This document shows, piece by piece, positions 18,645 to 27,419 of a stretch of DNA of 64,000 nt. Within the stretch, counting starts at the first letter, position 1. Each line of letters opens with the position of its first letter. A program made the translations under genes and the position numbers. Where the stretch lies: the NCBI GenBank assembly GCA_009838195.1, contig VXSC01000036.1, positions 93,300 to 157,299 on the forward strand, written 5' to 3'. Source of the stretch: Rhodothermaceae bacterium. GTDB lineage: Bacteria > Bacteroidota > Rhodothermia > Rhodothermales > Bin80. Under the pieces are notes generated by a model. The model was given only the letters and a program-made list of their open reading frames with translations. It was not told the origin of the DNA and did no database searches.

Positions 18645-20447
18645 TTACTGCAATGCTTCGAGCCTTTCTTCAAGTAATTGGCGCTGATACATCTGTGCAT
18701 AGAGTCCATTCTGCTGCATAAGAGACTCATGCGTCCCACGCTCTACAATACGCCCCTGATCAAGTACAATGATCTGATCTACCCCCTTTATACTTGAAAT
18801 GCGATGACTGATCATGACCATGGTATGATGCCCCTGCCTTTTACGCAGATGCTCAAGGATACGAGACTCAGTGTTTGTATCTACACTGCTGAGCGCATCA
18901 TCTAAAATGAATATTCGTGGCTGCCGGATCAATGCACGAGCGATGGTCGTTCGCTGGGCTTGTCCGCCGGAGAGTGAGACCCCTCGTTCCCCCACCCCAC
19001 TATTGAGTCCTTCTGGAAATTCCAGAACGGTTTCGAGAAGCTCCGCTTCAAATGCCGCCTGACGGATTTCTTCTTCCGATGCATCCACCGTTCCAAAAGC
19101 AATATTATTCCCTATCGAATCGCTGAACAGAAATACATCCTGCGGAACATACCCAATCTTTTCCCTGAGCACACTGAGTGGCAATTTTTGTACATCTCGG
19201 CCATCAATCAAGACCCGCCCCCTCGTTGGCTCCGCCAGACGACCAATCAGATCTATCAAGGTTGACTTCCCTGATCCTGTTTTCCCAACAATGGCAAGAC
19301 TCTTTCCGGCAGGCACATCAAAGGATAAATCCCGAAGTGCATACGGAAGATGCTCTTCGTACCGGAATGATACATTTTGAAAAGTGACTCGTCCGTCAAT
19401 CTTTCTGATCGAATGATTCGTAAGGGAACCATCCGATATATCTGGCTCCTGATCCAAGACGTCATAAATTCGCTCTGAAGAAGCGCTAGCCCGCTGCATC
19501 ATAGAAATAACAAGACCAAATGCAGCGACCGGCCATGTCATGAGCGCAACATAGATAATGTATTCTGCAATGTTTCCTATTGTAATAATTCCCTCGGAGA
19601 CCAGACGTCCACCCATCCAGACGACCGCGATTTCCGACAACCCGACGACAATCACAAAAGCCGGTCTCCACGCCGACTCTACTCGCGCAAGACCGAGCAT
19701 TCTCGTCTTGTAGGAACGGCTTTCTTTCTCGAATGCCTGGGTCTCCGTCTCTTCCCGCGCATAGGCTTTCACCAACCGAATCCCTGAAAGTGTTTCCTGA
19801 ACACGGCTTGTGAGTTGTGCGTACTGACGCTGAAGTGCCTCGCTACGCTTATGCACAAAGTGTGCAATAATGAACATTGACACGGCAAGAATAGACATTG
19901 GCATGAGTGCATAAAATGTCAATGTCGGCGAGATAATGAGCATGGCCGTAATCGCAGTAATCACAATCACGAGGGCTCTGGTAGAGTACATGATCGCCGG
20001 TCCGATATAGCGGCGTACCTGCTCAATATCGCTTGTCGCACGTGTAATTACGTCTCCAGTCCTTGCCCGGTGATAGAAATTGGCTGAGAGTTTTTGCAGG
20101 TGATCATACAATGCATTGCGCATATCGAATTCGATATGGCGTGAAGCTACGATCACGGTCTGCCGCATCAAAAACGTAAATGCTCCGTTTGCCAAACTCA
20201 GGCCAATGATGATCAGACCGAAAATCAGAAGCGTCCAGAAAAAATCCCAGTACAATGTGTGTTGTAGGGCAGTTGCTTCAAATTGCCGGTAAAGTCTCTC
20301 AAAACGGGGAAGGCTATCAATGGCTTGCCGAACCACGACGGGCACTGCAATTGCAAAAATTGCAGAGATCATCGTAAATAGGAGGCCCGGTACGAACAAC
20401 CGCCAGTAGCGTATAAAGTAGTGGTTTAGCCGGGAGAGGGATTGCAT
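18645..20447 (-). CDS. ABC exporter half-transporter, degenerate-site subunit
   Basis: Type IV ABC exporter, 600 residues. Six TM helices occupy about residues 1-320 and the ATPase domain about 345-590. Walker A is GKTGSGKST and the signature LSGGQ is canonical. Walker B ends in Asp-Asp (FILDDALSSVD) where the catalytic Glu should be. This Glu-to-Asp change is the hallmark of the BmrC/TM287-type subunit of asymmetric exporters, whose degenerate ATP site pairs with the partner's altered signature. It is first in the minus-strand operon with rnz and the partner subunit. A 102-bp divergent region separates it from arginase. Confidence 0.9.
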   Translation of the reverse strand: MQSLSRLNHYFIRYWRLFVPGLLFTMISAIFAIAVPVVVRQAIDSLPRFERLYRQFEATALQHTLYWDFFWTLLIFGLIIIGLSLANGAFTFLMRQTVIVASRHIEFDMRNALYDHLQKLSANFYHRARTGDVITRATSDIEQVRRYIGPAIMYSTRALVIVITAITAMLIISPTLTFYALMPMSILAVSMFIIAHFVHKRSEALQRQYAQLTSRVQETLSGIRLVKAYAREETETQAFEKESRSYKTRMLGLARVESAWRPAFVIVVGLSEIAVVWMGGRLVSEGIITIGNIAEYIIYVALMTWPVAAFGLVISMMQRASASSERIYDVLDQEPDISDGSLTNHSIRKIDGRVTFQNVSFRYEEHLPYALRDLSFDVPAGKSLAIVGKTGSGKSTLIDLIGRLAEPTRGRVLIDGRDVQKLPLSVLREKIGYVPQDVFLFSDSIGNNIAFGTVDASEEEIRQAAFEAELLETVLEFPEGLNSGVGERGVSLSGGQAQRTTIARALIRQPRIFILDDALSSVDTNTESRILEHLRKRQGHHTMVMISHRISSIKGVDQIIVLDQGRIVERGTHESLMQQNGLYAQMYQRQLLEERLEALQ

Positions 20448-20549
20448 TGAAATGGAACTGGATTGACGGCAAACGCAGTGTAGGCGAATTCGGATCCGTA
20501 AAGCTAAAGAATAAGCCCGGTTTTGATCACACCAAACTAATTAAGATCC

Positions 20550-21443
20550 ATGAATCAACAACTTCGAGATATCCGTCTGATTGGAGTCCCAATGGATCTG
20601 GGCCAAGATTTACGTGGAGTAGATGTGGGACCCAGTGCACTTCGTTATGCTGGGCTTGCAGATCGTCTACGCCGATTGGGACATCGAGTGACTGATTGCG
20701 GAAACATTCCTACCGCACTTCGGGCCTCGCTCGATGCGTATGATGACTATGTTGAACCGATCCGGGATACCTGCAATCTGTTGTATAAAGAGGTTCGCCG
20801 TACACTCGCTCGGGGACAATTCCCTCTGGTCATGGGAGGCGATCATTCAATTGCGATTGGAAGTATCGGAGGGGCAACCCATGATGGACCGAAAGGGATT
20901 ATCTGGATTGATGCGCATGCAGATTATAATACTCCCGCATCTTCACCCAGCGGAAATATTCATGGAATGCCAATGGCAGTTCTTTGCGGATCTGGATCCG
21001 AGCGATTGACCAGCGTGGGGCGCTCCGGCCCAAAACTGCGCTCAGAAGATATTGCAATGATTGCGCTGCGCGATCTGGACGTAGCAGAGCGCCGCATTTT
21101 GCAGGAATCCCGGATGGGCATCTATACGATGCGGGACATTGATGAGCGTGGCATTGCCGCGGTTGTAAAATCGGCCCTCAACCAGCTTGAACACTGTGAA
21201 AGTCTGCATGTCAGCTTTGACGTAGACAGCGTCGATCCATATTTTGCACCAGGAGTCGGAACGCCCGTTGAGGGTGGTCTCCGCCCACGAGAAGCACACC
21301 TGCTGATGGAACTGATTGCAGAAGATGGTCGCTTGGCCTCGGCAGAAGTCGTCGAGATCAACCCCATTATCGATGAGCGGAACCGTACTGCCGAACTGGC
21401 TGCCAACCTTTTGGCATCCCTCTTGGGGAAAACGATCCTCTAA
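20550..21443 (+). CDS. rocF: Arginase
   Basis: Cytoplasmic Mn-dependent enzyme that hydrolyses L-arginine to ornithine and urea. The ureohydrolase metal ligands are complete: GGDHS (His99), DAHAD (Asp121, His123, Asp125) and SFDVDSVDP (two Asp near 226-228). The early segment GVPMDLGQDLRGVDVGPSALR is typical of arginases rather than agmatinases. Length 297 is standard. It is divergent from the ABC exporter gene, and its stop overlaps by 3 bp the stop of the convergent MntR-like gene. No urease or ornithine genes are adjacent. Its need for Mn fits with the Mn regulator next door, though that link is only positional. Confidence 0.93.
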   Translation: MNQQLRDIRLIGVPMDLGQDLRGVDVGPSALRYAGLADRLRRLGHRVTDCGNIPTALRASLDAYDDYVEPIRDTCNLLYKEVRRTLARGQFPLVMGGDHSIAIGSIGGATHDGPKGIIWIDAHADYNTPASSPSGNIHGMPMAVLCGSGSERLTSVGRSGPKLRSEDIAMIALRDLDVAERRILQESRMGIYTMRDIDERGIAAVVKSALNQLEHCESLHVSFDVDSVDPYFAPGVGTPVEGGLRPREAHLLMELIAEDGRLASAEVVEINPIIDERNRTAELAANLLASLLGKTIL

Positions 21444-22087
21444 GCCATCACATATACGCTGCCAGAAATTTTTTCCGTGATCGACACTTCTCCCCGATTC
21501 TCGACTCTAACGATCATCCCATTCCTCTGTCGTCTAACGATACGGACCTCACATCCTGGCATTAGGCCAATATCTTCCAACAAACCCAATAAGCTTGTAT
21601 CTGTATCCGAGAGGTGATGAATCGCCAGCGGCTGAGCGGTGGGAGCATCTGAGAGTGCGACGGTCTTTGCACGGACCATCTTGAGATCCTGTGTCGGAAT
21701 CGGATGCCCATGCGGGTCATGGGTTGGATACCCCAACAGAGCATCTATGCGCTCTTCAAAATCCTCAGATATATGATGCTCCAGATGTTCTGCCTCATCA
21801 TGCATCTTTTCCCAGGAGTAACCCAGGATTTCTCTGAGGTAGGTTTCTAGGAGTCGGTGATGGCGAATGATTTCCAACGCAATTTTTTCTCCGGCCTCTG
21901 TGAGCGTGACTCCCTTATAGGATTCATGCACTACTAGCTTCATTCTATCCAGGCGCTTAATCATACCTGTCACAGATGCGGCTGACACATTCATTGCACG
22001 AGCAATATCCGTGGTCGTGACCACAACATTCTCTTCCTGGATCAAAAAGATCACTTTTAGATAATCCTGGATGGCCGGGCTAAGCAT
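21440..22087 (-). CDS. mntR: DtxR-family metal-dependent repressor, MntR-like
   Basis: Cytoplasmic dimeric repressor. An N-terminal winged helix (residues 1-65, with TTTDIARAMNVSAASVTGMIKRL) is followed by a metal-binding dimerisation domain (about 66-140). A C-terminal FeoA/SH3-like domain occupies about 145-215. Ligand candidates compared with Bacillus MntR are Asp8, His77, Glu100, Glu103 and His104, in RHHRLLETYL and DEAEHLEHHIS. Position 11 is Lys where MntR has Glu. The C-terminal SH3-like domain makes it more like IdeR/TroR in architecture. The only DtxR-type palindrome I found is in front of mntA 9 kb away, so that operon is the likely target. Convergent with arginase, stops overlapping by 3 bp. 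Confidence 0.87.
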   Translation of the reverse strand: MLSPAIQDYLKVIFLIQEENVVVTTTDIARAMNVSAASVTGMIKRLDRMKLVVHESYKGVTLTEAGEKIALEIIRHHRLLETYLREILGYSWEKMHDEAEHLEHHISEDFEERIDALLGYPTHDPHGHPIPTQDLKMVRAKTVALSDAPTAQPLAIHHLSDTDTSLLGLLEDIGLMPGCEVRIVRRQRNGMIVRVENRGEVSITEKISGSVYVMA

Positions 22088-22339
22088 CGTGATAAATCAA
22101 TAAATCGTAAACTCTTACTGCTATAACAGTTGATAGTCCCTGCCCGAAGATAATACAGATCTGACAACGGTAGAAGCTGTCTGTGCTATTTTGTATCAAT
22201 CTGAAGCCAAGTCAATCGAAGGGCAAATTTTGCCTTTTGCGGGTGGAGTAGTTACCTGGTTCCGATTTGGATTTTACCCGGCAAGTCGACATGCAGGTCG
22301 ATGCCGACTCCTGAACCACCTCGTCCTCAATGCAAAGCG

Positions 22340-23148
22340 TCACTCCACATCATTATCCACAATCGTCAATGTCCCCACTCCGCGATCAATCACGGCATTT
22401 TTCGGCTTCGAAAGCGTCACGGACAACTGCTCCTGCCCCTCAGCAATCACATCATCCACAATCTCCACCAAAATCACCCCGTGCGTAGCCTGCGGCTCAA
22501 ACACCAGCATCCCGCGTGATGACACATAGTCCGAAGGCGCCTCTGCCGTGAGATCCGAAGTCGTATATCGTACCGTCACCTCCTCATCCGAAGGACGGCT
22601 CAACTCCACACGCAACTCGCCCACCTTCATATCCTCCCGGAGTGTAAGATCATAGATCGACAGAGACGGCGGCGCAAGGTCGTTATCGGTGATTGTCACT
22701 CCCCCAAACGGGTCACCTCCACATAACCGCCGCCCGTGACCATGAGCGTCTTGTCCGGCTCATCTCTGTCAGTGTTCACCACGGTGATCCACACATTACC
22801 GGTACTCGCCGTTGATCCCGCGACGATCATGAGCTCGGTGGTCGGGCTCAGCCTATAGTCCGAATTCGTGGCCGGGGACTGGGGAGTTGCCGGAACCGTT
22901 GTTTCCGCACTCAGACGCGAAATTTTCCGGTTACGTCCGTTAATTTCATTGATTCTCGCTAAACTCTCAGTGGGTTCGCTCCCACAATCTGACTCAAGTA
23001 GATATAGTTTTTCAAGAATTATTGCTTCGATTTGGCCGGCTCGACCACAAATTTCCGTGATTTGAGCCTGAGAATTCAATGAGAAAAAGAGCAGTGGGAT
23101 ACTCAGAGAAATGCTTGCACGAATTAAAAGATGACTCATCGGGAACAT
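22340..23148 (-). pseudogene. Frameshifted secreted Calx-beta protein
   Basis: Two minus-strand frames form one broken gene. The first (22696-23148, 150 residues) has a signal peptide (hydrophobic run ending FFSLNSQAQ) and the start of a Calx-beta-like domain, stopping at TGA just after VEVTRLGE. The second (22340-22699) continues in the -1 frame with VTITDND and a complete Calx-beta repeat ending TIVDNDVE. The frames join at TTTGGGGG: one extra G, or -1 slippage on TTTGGGG, would restore RLGGVTITDND. A third frame beyond the last stop reads VTLCIEDEVVQESAS, like the start of another repeat, before the sequence loses sense. It is most likely a decayed adhesin; a sequencing error or phase variation at the G run are alternatives. 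Confidence 0.65.
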
Positions 23149-23663
23149 CTCACAAAATCAGGGGAGGCAGATCACTCATAGCTCCCCATGAGCTTTACAG
23201 CACAGTTTCCGGCCGATACGATTTCTTTGTGCTTCGGGCGCACCGGCCCACAACACTCGCTTTACAAATTGTATTGTCCAGCAGGGGATCATCATGCCGT
23301 CATGGACAGGAATTATTGTTCGCCAAGATAGTGACGCTGCAAGTGTTTTTTCTGCCAATTACATTCTTTATCTGTTATATAATGGAGAATATTGGTTATA
23401 TTACTGTTAATCCATGCTAGATTGCATCTCTAGGCCAGAGCATTGAAAAATCACCACCGTTTTATCTGCCGGTGCACAGTTCGAGATCCGTAGGTTTTTT
23501 CAAACTAAATTGAGATGTGGGCGCCACACATTGCGGCTTCGTGTGACTGAGATTATGGCAGGTCCTAATCGTATTGGATTGCAGTCCTTATTCTCACGCT
23601 CTTCAAGTCTTTGAAGTAATTTGTCAGGATGTACCGCTAATTCCTTGGAGTAGATCTGTTTGT
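23149..23663. other. Intergenic region without a supported gene
   Basis: About 515 bp between the divergent Calx-beta pseudogene and mnmD. A TATAAT on the plus strand at 23378-23383 could be a -10 element directed at mnmD, but it lies about 280 bp upstream of the ATG and lacks a good -35. I see no small ORF with credible composition and no terminator. Confidence 0.4.
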
Positions 23664-24377
23664 ATGGCCCAGCTTCTCGAAATCCGTGCAACCCAAGACA
23701 GTAGCCGGACTTTATACAGCAACCAGTATCAGCAATCATTCCATTCAATGCACGGTGCTTTGGCGGAGGCTAAACACGTGTTTCTTGAAGGTGCCCGATT
23801 GACAGAACTATTCAAATCCAGGAAGGAGCTCGCCATTTTGGAGGTCGGCTTCGGCGCAGGGCTGAACTGGCTCCTAACTGCGTCGCTTGCCTTGCGCCAT
23901 CACGTCTCCGTCACATACACTGGATTAGATTTGCAAATACCCGGTGCTGACCTATTGTCCCAGTTGAGCTACGCAGATCTGATCCGAGACCCCTCGCTTG
24001 CAGAGCATCTCATTCAATGGCGACGAACGTTTGATGGAGAAATCCCTTGCGGCACCTATCAACTACCTTACGAATCCGACAGCGTCCTCCAATTGCATAT
24101 CGGCGAAGCTACCGCTGCCAACTTTTCTCCCAATACTTACGACTGCATCTATCTGGATGCCTTTGATCCACGGGTAAACCCCGAGCTTTGGACATTGGAT
24201 TTTATTCAGAAATTATATGATGCTCTACGTGATGGCAGCTGCCTTGTAACCTATTCTGCTGCCGGTCATGTCCGGCGTGCACTTGTCGCAAGTGGATTCT
24301 CGGTGATTCGCCGACCTGGACCACCCGGAAAACGAGAGGTACTTGCGGCATGGAAACCCAAACCTACTGCTCCGTGA
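23664..24377 (+). CDS. mnmD: tRNA (mnm5s2U34) methyltransferase MnmD
   Basis: SAM-dependent enzyme making the last methylation of 5-methylaminomethyl-2-thiouridine at the tRNA wobble base. It is the stand-alone MnmD (DUF752) form, equivalent to the N-terminal half of E. coli MnmC. Visible motifs are LYSNQYQQSFHS, the SAM loop ILEVGFGAGLNWL and YLDAFDPRVNPELWT. The C-terminal stretch TYSAAGHVRRAL with PPGKREVLAA is also typical. I chose ATG 23664 (237 residues) because the homologous part starts there. The frame stays open 90 bp upstream, but that sequence is unlike the family. The stop overlaps the convergent aconitase X small-subunit gene by 14 bp. Confidence 0.9.
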   Translation: MAQLLEIRATQDSSRTLYSNQYQQSFHSMHGALAEAKHVFLEGARLTELFKSRKELAILEVGFGAGLNWLLTASLALRHHVSVTYTGLDLQIPGADLLSQLSYADLIRDPSLAEHLIQWRRTFDGEIPCGTYQLPYESDSVLQLHIGEATAANFSPNTYDCIYLDAFDPRVNPELWTLDFIQKLYDALRDGSCLVTYSAAGHVRRALVASGFSVIRRPGPPGKREVLAAWKPKPTAP

Positions 24378-24786
24378 CCGTGAGCTTTCCACTTTGATCC
24401 AACGCTGCATACTGACCACTATTGAGCAACTTGAACGCTTCGGCCTCCAAGGCTAGTACCGGTATCGGTTTCTGGTAAAGCTCATCTGCAACTACTGAGG
24501 CAAGTACCAGAAATGTGTCCGCCTGACTTGTGATCAAAGCTGCGGGCGCAGTACCTCTTCGTATCGCTTCCAGCAGGACTGCAGTGGTCGTGCTCGAGCC
24601 TCTTGAAGCAGGAATTGCCAACATACAGCCCGTTGCAATTTTCCCCGATAATGGGTGCCGACGATCAATCACCTCTCCTGTAAACTGGTTGTAGCCGCCC
24701 CAGAAACTAAGCGGCGTATCGCTCACTAGAAGTGGACCGGAACCGTTCCCCTCTACGAGCGCTGTCCCGTGTACTACATGTCCCAT
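24364..24786 (-). CDS. Aconitase X swivel-domain (small) subunit
   Basis: 140-residue DUF126 protein that pairs with the DUF521 large subunit to form aconitase X. It has LSFWGGYNQFTGEVIDRRHPLSG near the N-terminus and the phosphate-loop-like stretch ASRGSSTTTAVLLEAIRRG, both typical of the swivel domain. Known bacterial AcnX enzymes dehydrate cis-3-hydroxy-L-proline, and archaeal ones dehydrate phosphomevalonate. The first is likelier here, but no hydroxyproline genes are adjacent. It overlaps the large-subunit gene by 13 bp and follows it on one transcript. Confidence 0.88.
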   Translation of the reverse strand: MGHVVHGTALVEGNGSGPLLVSDTPLSFWGGYNQFTGEVIDRRHPLSGKIATGCMLAIPASRGSSTTTAVLLEAIRRGTAPAALITSQADTFLVLASVVADELYQKPIPVLALEAEAFKLLNSGQYAALDQSGKLTVTEQ

Positions 24787-26033
24787 CGCGTTGAATCGAT
24801 TTCAATTCTACCCAATATGGCTGATTGGACACAGTCTTCGAGCGATCCGTATACCACACGGGTTCCCAACAACCCAGGCGCGTAATAGGCATATTTCGCG
24901 GAATTCGTCATCAACACATTGATGGAATCGGGAAGCATCGGACTGGTTAGGATGCATGTATCAACCGTCACAGTTCCTCCAAAACGCCTGATCACCTCCA
25001 GATACCCCGCCCTATCTGCAAGTGTACGTACCACGCGGCTTGCAGTAATCAAAAACTGGACCCGCTCATGCTTGCATTTCCCCATTACAAGTTTTGATAA
25101 TAAAGCAAACTCATTCAAAGAAAAATGAGGACTCCCCAGAGCAATCATATCCAGTTGGTCGTTATCTGTCGTGGTTAACTCGTTGCGCACGGTACGCAAA
25201 ATGTCCATCGTGATCGCCGTGCTGCGAAGGGGAGGCTTTCCACAAAATACTGTGTTCCTATCAGGAGCCTCGGGAGTAACTCCAATGATGTGATAAAGCG
25301 CGACTGTCCCCGCAGATGCCATTGCCGCTCCCAGCGCTTTCAGGTTATCTTCGCCTGGAGCTACATCCAGTCCTTCGATCACCGGAACAAATGTTCCGGC
25401 ATCCATGCCAATTAGATGCCCCAATACTCCATAAAAACTATCATCTTCCAGAAGAGCGGGCGGAATGCCTCTGAGGTGGTAGAGCAGTTGCCCTCGCCGG
25501 TTCTCCTCCAGATGTAGGCCTGCTGCCGGAGCGCGACCTGTAATCGCCGCACATATATCCAGAAGATCGGGATAACGTGCTGTCCTTGCCCCCAAAACTG
25601 AATTAACGAATACGACAGCACTGGATTCTCCCCATGCCACTTGCTGTCCGAGAACTGGACGTTCGCTTTCCTGATATGGGGCGCAGGTCCAGGTAGGCTT
25701 GCATCCCATGGACTGATAGGCAACCATCTGCTTTCGGGCTTTTTCCGCCCAATCCGCGGGCACAGCCCAGCGTCTCCATCCATGTTCATCCACCCCGCTC
25801 ACATTCAAGGTTGTCGGAACGACGACCTTCGCTCCCCAACCTGATAGCCGCTCCGCATATTCAAGCGTTGCATCCCCCTGAAACAGCGAGCTGTCGATGT
25901 GCGCAGCAGTGATATCCAAAAATTTTTGGGCCCCGAAGACCGGTAACATGCGCACGAGGATCCGCATGGCCATCTGCCGGGCCTTCCCGTGTTCACCGTG
26001 CAAATCCGCCTGATCCCTTAACGTCAGATTCAT
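24774..26033 (-). CDS. Aconitase X catalytic (large) subunit
   Basis: DUF521 protein of about 419 residues, an iron-sulfur hydro-lyase. Family elements in order are DITAAHIDSSLFQGDATLEYAERL, GCKPTWTCAPYQ, AWGESSAVVFVNSVLGART, ALGAAMASAGTVALYHIIG and TVDTCILTSP. They include the cysteines expected to hold the cluster. I chose ATG 26033, giving MNLTLRDQADLHGEHG, which fits the family N-terminus; a TTG seven codons upstream is possible. It is probably a cis-3-hydroxyproline dehydratase, but the substrate is not fixed by sequence. The gene is first of the two-gene AcnX operon and is divergent from the yhaO-like gene. Confidence 0.88.
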   Translation of the reverse strand: MNLTLRDQADLHGEHGKARQMAMRILVRMLPVFGAQKFLDITAAHIDSSLFQGDATLEYAERLSGWGAKVVVPTTLNVSGVDEHGWRRWAVPADWAEKARKQMVAYQSMGCKPTWTCAPYQESERPVLGQQVAWGESSAVVFVNSVLGARTARYPDLLDICAAITGRAPAAGLHLEENRRGQLLYHLRGIPPALLEDDSFYGVLGHLIGMDAGTFVPVIEGLDVAPGEDNLKALGAAMASAGTVALYHIIGVTPEAPDRNTVFCGKPPLRSTAITMDILRTVRNELTTTDNDQLDMIALGSPHFSLNEFALLSKLVMGKCKHERVQFLITASRVVRTLADRAGYLEVIRRFGGTVTVDTCILTSPMLPDSINVLMTNSAKYAYYAPGLLGTRVVYGSLEDCVQSAILGRIEIDSTRWDM

Positions 26034-26135
26034 CGACAATGACCTAATGTCCAAATAGTCTCTTTCCTAAAAGATGAAACTCTCCGAGCTCCAGCTTCTT
26101 GACTATGGTACGAACCAGATCACTATATTGCGCCC

Positions 26136-27419
26136 TTGAAGTACCCCCTAAATGCTTTGATCAAACTTCTTTGTCTTGGTGATGCCCACTTGGGGCGTTA
26201 TCCATCCAGGGTTCCTACTGACAAATCATCATTATCGGTCCGTGCCGTCTGGAGACGAGCCGTTACAGAAGCCATTGACAATGATGTTGACGCCGTGATT
26301 CTGACGGGAGATATGGCCGACAACAACAATTCGTACTTTGAAGCCTATGGAGCACTTCGAAGCGAAATTTCCAGGCTGAGCCAATATAATATTCCTGTAG
26401 TCGCAGTCGCAGGAAATCACGACCACGAAGTCCTTCCCCGACTCGCTGAATCAATGCCTGATGACAATCTTACATTGCTCGGGCAAGGCGGAACCTGGGA
26501 GGAAAAAATAGTGAAAGCCCGGTCTGGTCGATCCCTTCGTTGCGTTGGCTGGTCCTTCCCCAGTGCCCATTATGATCGGTCGCCTCTGGATATTTTCAAC
26601 CTGCCGCAGAGTGAATATTTTACGGTCGGGATTGTCCACGGAGCTCTGGAGAGTCAGAGCAAGTTCGCCCCGTTAGCCAAACGAGACCTAGATGCTCACC
26701 CCGTCGACCTATGGCTACTTGGACACGTCCACGCTCCCAAACTTCATGAAGATCGCAGGGCTCCGGTCCTGTATCCAGGATCCCCTCAACCTTTGGATCC
26801 CGGTGAGCCTGGTACTCATGGCCCATGGATGATTACAATTGATGATGATAATCATATTCAGGCTGAGCAACTCCCGCTGGCATCCGTACGCTATGAAGAG
26901 ATTGTGATTGATGTATCAGGTCGGGAGAAGATCGGGGACATAGACACCTCCATAGTGGAGCAGCTTGAGGAATCTACCGCAGAGCTGACCAAAAATTATC
27001 CTCTGCTCCAATATCTCTCCTGCCGACTGATACTTGACGGACAAACGCGGTTACACCGCGCACTGTCCACCGAAGGCTTTGCCAATACCGACAGCTATGA
27101 TCGACAAGTCAATCAATGCAGAATTGTCATTGATAAAGTTTCCATTAACACCGTACCAAACCGCGATCTGCAGGAAATCGCACAACTCAAAAATGATCCA
27201 CCGGGTATACTCGCACGGTGGCTCTTGAAGCTCGAAAATACTGACGATCATGACTTAATTAGCGATGCGCGTGACTCCGCAAAGACGGTATATAGCAGCA
27301 CCGGATTCAAAACCCTTGGTGAAAAAGAACCCGACCCAGAGACGCTTACCAGACTGGTGAACCAGCATGCGTTACTTCTTCTTGATGAACTCCTGGCCCA
27401 GAAAGAAGACAATGACTGA
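26136..27419 (+). CDS. YhaO/SbcD-like metallophosphoesterase (DNA repair exonuclease)
   Basis: Calcineurin-like phosphoesterase of the SbcD/Mre11/YhaO type, expected to be the nuclease of a complex with the next gene. All metal motifs are present: GDAHLG (Asp16, His18), LTGDMADNNN, AGNHDHE, GIVHG and LLGHVHAP. The C-terminal 200 residues form a less conserved capping and partner-binding part. No ATG fits; the frame opens at TTG 26136, and TTG 26157 (starting at IKLLCLGD) is an alternative. The stop overlaps the ATPase gene by 8 bp. The pairing of phosphoesterase with a large coiled-coil ATPase is as in Bacillus yhaO-yhaN and sbcD-sbcC. Confidence 0.85.
   Translation: MKYPLNALIKLLCLGDAHLGRYPSRVPTDKSSLSVRAVWRRAVTEAIDNDVDAVILTGDMADNNNSYFEAYGALRSEISRLSQYNIPVVAVAGNHDHEVLPRLAESMPDDNLTLLGQGGTWEEKIVKARSGRSLRCVGWSFPSAHYDRSPLDIFNLPQSEYFTVGIVHGALESQSKFAPLAKRDLDAHPVDLWLLGHVHAPKLHEDRRAPVLYPGSPQPLDPGEPGTHGPWMITIDDDNHIQAEQLPLASVRYEEIVIDVSGREKIGDIDTSIVEQLEESTAELTKNYPLLQYLSCRLILDGQTRLHRALSTEGFANTDSYDRQVNQCRIVIDKVSINTVPNRDLQEIAQLKNDPPGILARWLLKLENTDDHDLISDARDSAKTVYSSTGFKTLGEKEPDPETLTRLVNQHALLLLDELLAQKEDND

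Noticed and set aside
20512..20535. Possible third copy of the 45-bp element before arginase
   Set aside because: Only a short CCGGTTTTGA stretch and a few later bases agree, too little to exceed chance.
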